Part shown: one piece after another, positions 15,614 to 20,101 of the stretch
How positions within the stretch are numbered: position 1 is the first letter of the stretch
Layout: the number at the start of each line of letters is the position of its first letter
Assembly (NCBI GenBank): GCA_937901805.1
Contig: CALDJI010000296.1
Coordinates: forward strand, 1 to 20,101
Source of the DNA: an uncultured Clostridia bacterium
Lineage (GTDB): Bacteria > Bacillota > Clostridia > Oscillospirales > Ruminococcaceae
Reading direction: 5' to 3'
DNA length: 20,101 nucleotides
The notes under the pieces: generated by a model
What the model was told of the DNA's origin: nothing
Database searches by the model: none
What the model saw: the letters and a program-made list of their open reading frames with translations, nothing else
Translations under genes and position numbers: made by a program

Positions 15614-15642
15614 ATTTTACCCTAAAACAGCATTTTTTTCAA
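15614..15642 (-). promoter_or_regulatory. Predicted pgi promoter
   Basis: Minus strand TTGAAA (15642-15637), 17-bp spacer, TAAAAT (15619-15614). The leader to the ATG at 15576 would be about 30 nt. The promoter lies in the 115-bp gap after dacF. Confidence 0.8.
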
Positions 15643-15691
15643 GTACTCTGATGATTTTTTCATATTTTTTATAAGTTGTGCACAAATAAGT

Positions 15692-16909
15692 TTAGACAGA
15701 ATGATTCATAGAAGAAGCAATCCCAAGCATTTTAAAAAAGGCATGGGAAAAGGTCATTTTCTGGACCGCTGTCTTTGCGACAATCGGATATTCCCCGATT
15801 TTTTCTTCCCCGTGCAGCAGTTCCACATTGCCCAAATTCTGTCCCTGTTCCACCGGGGCCAGTACATCAGCCGGAAGATTGACTCTGGTCGTCACTTCTT
15901 TTTCCTGTCCCTTTTTCAGCAAAACCGGCTGCATCTGCCCCAGTTCACATTCTACCTGGCCGGCAGTCCCCTGTTTCACGGGAACCGGTTCCAGCGAAAG
16001 CTCCAGAGTGGATGGATCGAAGACCGTATAATTGGCAAAGCCAAAATCCAACAGTTTGCGTGCTGCGGAAAAGCGATCCGCCGTTGTCGTACAGCCCATC
16101 ACCACGGCCACCAGAGACTCCCCATTGCGCTCCGCCGTTGCGCACAGGCAGTATCCGGCATCCTCCGTCGTTCCGGTTTTCAGCCCGGTAGCGCCCTCAT
16201 AGAACCGGATGAGTTTATTGGTATTGACAAGTTCGGTTGCCCCTCCGCGCAGGGAATCCATCCAGATAGTGGTATAGTCCAGAATTCGAGGATGTTTGAG
16301 CAATTCCTGCGCCATAATCGCAATATCCCTTGCACTGGAGACATGACCCTCTGCATCCAGTCCGGAAGCGTTGTGGAACACCGTATTTTTCATACCGAGC
16401 TGGGCGGCGCGTTCATTCATCAAGTTGACAAAACTCTCCTCGCTGCCGGCTACATGTTCCGCCAGAGCCACAGAAGCATCGTTGGCGCTGGAAACCACGG
16501 CGGCTTTCAGGACGTCTGTAAGCGCCATCTGTTCCCCCTCTTTGAGCCAGATCTGGCTTCCGCCCATACTGCTTGCATGCTCACTCGCTGTTACCGTATC
16601 CTCCATGGAAATTTTCCCGCTGTCCACCGCCTCCATAACCAGCAACAGGGTCATAATTTTGGTGATGGAGGCGGGCGGCATCTGCACATCTGCATCTTTT
16701 TCCGTGATGACAGTCCCCGTGTTTGATTCCAGCAAAATATAGGACTGCGCCGGGATCTCCAGCGCAGAAGCATCCGCGGGAGCCGCCGTCTCCTGAGCCG
16801 CCGCCTCCGGAAGTCCCCCTGCAATCCCCCCGGCAGAAACCGGGTATATCATCGAAACGCTCAGACACAACGCAAGCAGTATGCTCATCCATCTTTTCCT
16901 CATTTTCAT
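15692..16909 (-). CDS. dacF: D-alanyl-D-alanine carboxypeptidase (S11, DacF/PBP5 type)
   Basis: 405 aa. Removes the terminal D-Ala from peptidoglycan pentapeptides outside the membrane. A Sec signal peptide (MKMRKRW, hydrophobic LLALCLSVSMIYPV, cleavage after SAG or nearby) is followed by an Ala/Glu-rich linker and the penicillin-binding domain: S81xxK84 in PPASITKIM, SAN at 141-143 and KTG at 244-246 in GLKTGTTED. Residues from about 295 form the beta-rich C-terminal PBP5 domain. The last residues (FFKMLGIASSM) could be a short amphipathic membrane anchor. The ATG at 16909 has AGGAGGG 7 nt upstream. Divergent from the pyruvate kinase homologue; pgi follows in the same direction but with its own promoter. 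The symbol dacF is by family resemblance. Confidence 0.93.
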   Translation of the reverse strand: MKMRKRWMSILLALCLSVSMIYPVSAGGIAGGLPEAAAQETAAPADASALEIPAQSYILLESNTGTVITEKDADVQMPPASITKIMTLLLVMEAVDSGKISMEDTVTASEHASSMGGSQIWLKEGEQMALTDVLKAAVVSSANDASVALAEHVAGSEESFVNLMNERAAQLGMKNTVFHNASGLDAEGHVSSARDIAIMAQELLKHPRILDYTTIWMDSLRGGATELVNTNKLIRFYEGATGLKTGTTEDAGYCLCATAERNGESLVAVVMGCTTTADRFSAARKLLDFGFANYTVFDPSTLELSLEPVPVKQGTAGQVECELGQMQPVLLKKGQEKEVTTRVNLPADVLAPVEQGQNLGNVELLHGEEKIGEYPIVAKTAVQKMTFSHAFFKMLGIASSMNHSV

Positions 16910-16933
16910 TTGCGCGCCCTCCTAATGTATCAA

Positions 16934-16948
16934 TTTCCCTATGGGAAA
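16934..16948. promoter_or_regulatory. Inverted repeat upstream of dacF, possible operator
   Basis: TTTCCC-TAT-GGGAAA, a perfect 6-bp-arm dyad 25 bp upstream of the dacF start codon. I could not place a convincing -35/-10 pair for dacF around it, so an operator role is only suggested by position; an mRNA hairpin is equally possible. Confidence 0.3.
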
Positions 16949-16996
16949 CTATATGCAACAGGAGAGGAAAACAGTATCGCACCACAAAACCCCTTC

Positions 16997-17025
16997 TTTA
17001 GAAAATACAATCTCTATGTTATAAT
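16997..17025 (+). promoter_or_regulatory. Predicted promoter of the pyruvate kinase homologue
   Basis: TTTAGA (16997-17002, four of six consensus bases), 17-bp spacer, TATAAT (17020-17025). It implies a transcript starting near 17032 with a leader of roughly 160 nt before the TTG at 17190. Confidence 0.65.
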
Positions 17026-17189
17026 GAAAAACAAGAAAAACACGCGGTCTGACCGCAATATTTTTCTTGTTTCTGATATTTGCCCGTTTTGGATCAAATT
17101 CCGGTGGCTTACAGGTTTTCCCTGCACCGGTTCCTATTATCCGGCTGCTCTTGGCCGAAACTTATAAGAACACGAAAGGATGATCAGTT
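17026..17189 (+). promoter_or_regulatory. Structured 5' leader of the pyruvate kinase homologue
   Basis: Three stem-loops can be drawn. Stem I: AAACAAGAAAAA (17029-17040) with TTTTTCTTGTTT (17061-17072), containing an inner GCGGT/ACCGC hairpin (17044-17056). Stem II: CCGGTG (17101-17106) with CACCGG (17125-17130), containing CAGG/CCTG. Stem III: CGGC (17142-17145) with GCCG (17154-17157). The ribosome binding site GAAAGGA is at 17174-17180. No known riboswitch class was recognised. If transcription starts at about 17032, only part of stem I would be in the RNA. Confidence 0.5.
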
Positions 17190-18218
17190 TTGTCCATACA
17201 AAATCATCGGATCGAATGCTACGGCACCCTGGGACCCTCCTGCCAGGATATGCAGACCCTTTCCGCTCTGTTTACAGAAGGGATGACCGGAATCCGTCTC
17301 AACCTGTCCCACTGCGATTTGGATGAGTGCGGGGAATGGCTGGAAAACCTCCATACCGCCGCCGAAGAATGCGGCGTATCCCCGGATCTGCTCATTGATT
17401 TAAAAGGCCCGGAATTACGTGTGGGAACCCTTGCAGAGCCCTGTACGCTGACAGAAGGGGATGAAATCCTAATCGGAGAAGGGGGAATCCCCGTACCCGC
17501 CATCCTGTTCCCCTCCCTGCGGCGCGGACAGGACATCCTGCTGGACGACGGGGCACTCCTGCTGACGGTGCAGGACATACAAAAGACGCGGGCGCGCTGC
17601 CGGGTTATCCGCGGAGGCGTGCTCCGCGCTCGAAAAAGCATCGCCGTGCCCGGTTCGGGGATTACCCCTCCCACACTGACGCAAAGCGATTACAAAAACC
17701 TCTCCCTGGCAAAACAGGCCGGTGTAACCGGAGTCATGCTCCCCTTTGTCCGCGGGAAAGACGATCTGATCCATCTGCGGAGTGCATTACAAGCGGCGGG
17801 GGCAGGGGATATCCGGATTTTTGCCAAGCTGGAAAACCGACAGGGTGTGAAGGTACTCCCGGAACTGCTGGACGATGCCGATCAGATCGTCATTGCCAGA
17901 GGGGATTTGGGAAACGACATGCCCTTGTGGGAACTGCCCGGTATCCAGTATGAGATCTCGCAAACCTGTCTGCGCGCCGGGAAGCCTTTCATGGTCGTGA
18001 CCCAGATGCTTCATTCCATGACGCACGCCGCCGTCCCTACCCGTGCCGAAGTCAGCGACATTTTCCATGCTGTACTGGACGGCGCCTCCTCTGTGATGCT
18101 GACCGGGGAAACCGCAGCCGGGGAATACCCTGTAGAGGCCATGCGTTACCTGTGCCGGACAGTCAGCTGCGCAAAAAAGGTTATGCAGGAAAACAAACTG
18201 CACATCTCATTGCAGTAA
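17190..18218 (+). CDS. Short pyruvate kinase homologue lacking the C-terminal domain
   Basis: 342 aa against about 470-590 for ordinary pyruvate kinase. The barrel and the B domain are present: GTLGPS, GMTGIRLNLSH with R36, N38 and S40, DLKGPELRVG (70-79), catalytic-type K213 and metal-ligand E215 in FAKLENRQGV, D239 in ARGDLGND, TQMLHSM (271-277), PTRAEVSDI and LTGETAAGEYP (304-314). The protein stops at VMQENKLHISLQ, where the linker to the C-terminal (fructose-1,6-bisphosphate-binding) domain would begin. Active-site residues look retained, so it could convert PEP and ADP to pyruvate and ATP, probably without that allosteric control, or be a divergent paralogue. The start is TTG at 17190 with GAAAGGA 9 nt upstream; no ATG fits. 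Sits alone between its own promoter and a terminator, divergent from dacF. Confidence 0.85.
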   Translation: MSIQNHRIECYGTLGPSCQDMQTLSALFTEGMTGIRLNLSHCDLDECGEWLENLHTAAEECGVSPDLLIDLKGPELRVGTLAEPCTLTEGDEILIGEGGIPVPAILFPSLRRGQDILLDDGALLLTVQDIQKTRARCRVIRGGVLRARKSIAVPGSGITPPTLTQSDYKNLSLAKQAGVTGVMLPFVRGKDDLIHLRSALQAAGAGDIRIFAKLENRQGVKVLPELLDDADQIVIARGDLGNDMPLWELPGIQYEISQTCLRAGKPFMVVTQMLHSMTHAAVPTRAEVSDIFHAVLDGASSVMLTGETAAGEYPVEAMRYLCRTVSCAKKVMQENKLHISLQ

Positions 18219-18321
18219 AATGCAGATATCCCCCCGCCCTTTCATGTCCTTCCCGGACATCATTTCTGCCTGTCGGCAGATTGCCCATCCAGCCAATTTT
18301 CAGATCAACTGTTCCACATAT

Positions 18322-18360
18322 AAAAAATGCCTGCACCGGATAACGGTGCAGGCATTTTTT
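18322..18360. terminator. Bidirectional terminator between the pyruvate kinase homologue and gldA
   Basis: A 17-bp stem (18322-18338 with 18344-18360) with core TGCCTGCACCG and a 5-base loop GATAA; A6 on one side and T6 on the other give both strands a T tract. It serves the plus-strand kinase homologue and the converging minus-strand gldA, whose stop is 9 bp away. Upstream in the kinase 3' region are two more hairpins, ATGTCC/GGACAT (18244-18260) and TCTGCC/GGCAGA (18265-18280). Confidence 0.93.
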
Positions 18361-18368
18361 CTGTTTGA

Positions 18369-19466
18369 CTAGCAGGCTTTGTAATACCGGCCCAGAGCAT
18401 CCGCTCCGACAATGGCGGCATAGACCATCTGCGGATTGACCTCAAACGGCATATTGTGCAGAGTATCCGTTTCCGCACAGGCAAGTTCCGCCACCTTCAT
18501 CAGGCGATCCTCATCCGCATGTTCAATCCCGAGATCCGCAAGCGTAGTAGGCAGACCGACTTCCATGCAGAACCTGATGATCTGCTCAAGCAGATCCCTG
18601 TCCGCATCCTCCAAAACCAGCTGAACCAGAGTGCCGAACGCGACCTTTTCTCCATGGTATTTGCTGTGGGTTTCCTCCATGACGGTCAAGCCGTTGTGAA
18701 TTGCATGAGCGCCCGCAAGGCCGCCGCTTTCAAACCCGATTCCACTCAGGTAGGTATTCGCTTCAATAATTTTTTCCACTGCTTTGGTACAGACCTTGCT
18801 CTCCACTGCAACCTTTGCCTGAAGACCGTTTTCCATCAGGGTTTCAAAGCAGAGCTTGGCAAGCTGCATCGCAGCCATCGTTGTTTTTCCGCCGACACAG
18901 TTGGTTGCGTCGGATTTCTGGCATGCAAGCGCCTCAAAGTAAGTTGCCAGGGCATCCCCCATACCGGAGACCAGCAGGCGTGCCGGCGCCCTGCTGACAA
19001 CGTCCGTATCCACAAGGACAATATTCGGACTGGACGGCAAGAACAGATATTTTTCAAAGACGCCATCATCTGTATAGAGCACGGAAAGCGCGCTGCACGG
19101 CGCATCGGTAGAAGCGATGGTCGGGACAATCACAACGGGACAATGTGCATAATAGGCGACCGCTTTTGCGGTATCATGGATTTTTCCGCCTCCGATTCCC
19201 ACAATGGCATCACAGCCGCTTTTTTCAAAGGCTGCGAGAATACGGTTGACCTCGTTCATCGAACATTCGCCGTTAAAATATTCATAAGTCACAGCAGATC
19301 CCTGATCCTGTGCACTTTTGGACAATGCATCCTCTACTCTCTTTTTTCCGGACTCCGTAAGAATCACAAAGAGTTTCCGTCCAATTTGGGCGGCATGCTG
19401 GCAGAGATGTTCCATCTCTCCTTTTCCCTGAATGTACCTGGTCGGACTTGCAATAATATTGGCCAT
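18369..19466 (-). CDS. gldA: Glycerol dehydrogenase (NAD-dependent, group III metal-dependent alcohol dehydrogenase)
   Basis: 365 aa, the usual GldA length. Oxidises glycerol to dihydroxyacetone with NAD+, or runs in reverse, using a Zn2+ ion. N-terminal NAD-binding domain with GIGGGKIHDTAKAVA (90-104) and VPTIASTDAPCSALSVLY (114-131). Metal ligands sit at the canonical places: D171 in GMGDAL, H254 in AGAHAIHNGL and H271 in HSKYHGEKVAFG. I start it at the ATG at 19466 (MANIIASPTRYIQGKGE), where the family starts and AAAGAAAGGAAA lies just upstream; a reading from 19559 would include the predicted promoter. Monocistronic, with its own promoter and terminator. Related sn-glycerol-1-phosphate dehydrogenases are less likely given the start and the metal-ligand spacing. 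Confidence 0.94.
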   Translation of the reverse strand: MANIIASPTRYIQGKGEMEHLCQHAAQIGRKLFVILTESGKKRVEDALSKSAQDQGSAVTYEYFNGECSMNEVNRILAAFEKSGCDAIVGIGGGKIHDTAKAVAYYAHCPVVIVPTIASTDAPCSALSVLYTDDGVFEKYLFLPSSPNIVLVDTDVVSRAPARLLVSGMGDALATYFEALACQKSDATNCVGGKTTMAAMQLAKLCFETLMENGLQAKVAVESKVCTKAVEKIIEANTYLSGIGFESGGLAGAHAIHNGLTVMEETHSKYHGEKVAFGTLVQLVLEDADRDLLEQIIRFCMEVGLPTTLADLGIEHADEDRLMKVAELACAETDTLHNMPFEVNPQMVYAAIVGADALGRYYKAC

Positions 19467-19541
19467 AAAACGATTTCCTTTCTTTTGAAGCGTTCCAGTG
19501 TTCCTATCTGCCGGCGGATTCCCAGAATCCCGCCTGTTTTT

Positions 19542-19569
19542 ATTATACCTGCAATTCAAGGGAAAACAA
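19542..19569 (-). promoter_or_regulatory. Predicted gldA promoter
   Basis: Minus strand TTGTTT (19569-19564), 16-bp spacer, TATAAT (19547-19542). The ~70-nt leader contains an inverted repeat, GGCGG-ATTC / GAATCCGCC (19512-19533), with one bulged base that may fold as a small hairpin. Confidence 0.65.
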
Positions 19570-19631
19570 GTACCGTTTGTGATTATTTTATCAAATAATC
19601 AAACTGACGCCCCTGACACTCCAAAATACGG

Positions 19632-20101
19632 CTATTCTTCCTGTATATGGACTGTGTTTTTCCCCGAACGCTTCACCTGATACAGGGCTTTATCCGCCGC
19701 CCGGTATAGATGCACCAGGGACTGACAGGGGCAATTCCTATACTGACTGAAAGGGCTTTCCCTTTCTTTAGAAAGTGCTCTTGGATGAATCTACAGACAA
19801 GCCGATCCCGTTTTGTCATTTCCTGCGCGGATCGCATACCGGACACAAAAACGGAAAACTCATCCCCGCCCATGCGGGAGATCACATCTTCTTTACGGAA
19901 ATTGTTTTTTAGTAGATCCGCTATTTCACATAAGACATGATCTCTCCCTCTATATGCCAAAAGGTATCGTTGATCTGTTTAAAATCATCCAAATCCAACA
20001 GCAAAAAAGCACAGCATCCTTCGCGGATACCGAACTTTAATTTCAAGCCAATCTCCACTTCAGCGGCTTTGCGGTTAAAAACCCCTGTCGGGGGATCAAC
20101 C
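19632..20101 (-). pseudogene. Frameshifted GGDEF-domain (diguanylate cyclase) gene, 5' end outside the window
   Basis: Three frames are needed to read one GGDEF domain on the minus strand. From the right edge: DPPTGVFNRKAAE, then LLLDLDDFKQINDTFWHIEG, after which the frame runs to a TAG at 19921-19923. A shift at a GAGAGA run (about 19947-19953) brings DHVLCEIADLLKNNF, SRMGGDEFSVFVSG, and SVSIGIAPVS. A second shift near 19715-19733, with about a dozen bases missing, brings LYRAADKALYQVKRSGKN and the final TAG at 19634-19632. Domain order (DxLTGxxNR, DxDxFKxINDxxGH, GGDEF, SxGIA, ADxALYxxK) is complete. Two residues that are normally invariant are altered (Leu to Pro in DPPTG, Gly to Trp in NDTFWH). 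The GGDEF active-site loop itself is intact. A cyclic di-GMP synthase that has lost function; sensor domain, if any, lies beyond the edge. Confidence 0.85.

Noticed and set aside
15701..16726. 341-codon plus-strand ORF opposite dacF
   Set aside because: Antisense to an intact D,D-carboxypeptidase gene with SxxK, SAN and KTG motifs; no start site support.
18456..19598. 380-codon plus-strand ORF opposite gldA
   Set aside because: Entirely antisense to a gene with intact GldA metal ligands; Cys/His/Arg-rich, patternless product with no upstream signals.
1..20101. CRISPR array, tRNA or rRNA genes, insertion sequences
   Set aside because: Reading both strands I saw no regularly spaced repeats, no cloverleaf-like sequence with a TTCRA arm, no rRNA core motifs and no transposase.

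Overview
The window reads like a chromosomal segment of a low-to-mid-GC Firmicute of class Clostridia, most likely a gut Oscillospirales/Ruminococcaceae-type anaerobe. This rests on the glgB-glgC-glgD-glgA order with a Firmicute-type GlgD subunit, the short (~450 aa) glucose-6-phosphate isomerase, a DUF4364 regulator, a THF-riboswitch-controlled folate ECF transporter gene, strong AGGAGG ribosome binding sites and TTG starts. The assignment is inference; no 16S rRNA gene or other taxonomic marker is present.

Layout. 1-509: DUF4364 winged-helix protein running off the left edge. 616-2858: a MerR regulator divergent from a MATE efflux pump, with a perfect 17-bp inverted repeat inside a 19-bp promoter spacer, the classical MerR control geometry. 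2916-3367: AT-rich non-coding region ending in the glycogen operon promoter. 3368-9363: glgB, glgC, glgD and glgA, turning glucose-1-phosphate into branched glycogen, with an intercistronic hairpin before glgA. 9449-12425 (minus strand): a FolT-type folate uptake gene under a THF riboswitch whose expression platform hides the Shine-Dalgarno, followed by a hairpin with a T tract, a B12-binding-type radical SAM protein and a small unknown ORF. 12434-13585 (minus): a decayed two-gene operon of a GntR/YtrA-type regulator and a PH-like membrane protein, carrying nonsense and frameshift lesions and largely invisible to ordinary ORF calling. 13703-16909 (minus): a small P-loop ATPase, glucose-6-phosphate isomerase and a D,D-carboxypeptidase with signal peptide. 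17190-18218 (plus): a short pyruvate kinase homologue lacking the C-terminal regulatory domain, behind a 164-nt leader with three predicted stem-loops. 18369-19466 (minus): glycerol dehydrogenase. 19632-20101 (minus): a frameshifted GGDEF (diguanylate cyclase) pseudogene cut by the right edge.

Together the intact metabolic genes concern carbon storage and central sugar metabolism (glycogen synthesis, Pgi, a PK homologue, GldA), although only the glg genes form a clear operon. I see no mobile element, CRISPR array, tRNA or rRNA. The most rewarding regions are the regulatory RNAs (THF riboswitch, PK leader, hairpins inside or between genes) and the two eroded regulatory loci; I found no clearly new multi-gene system.
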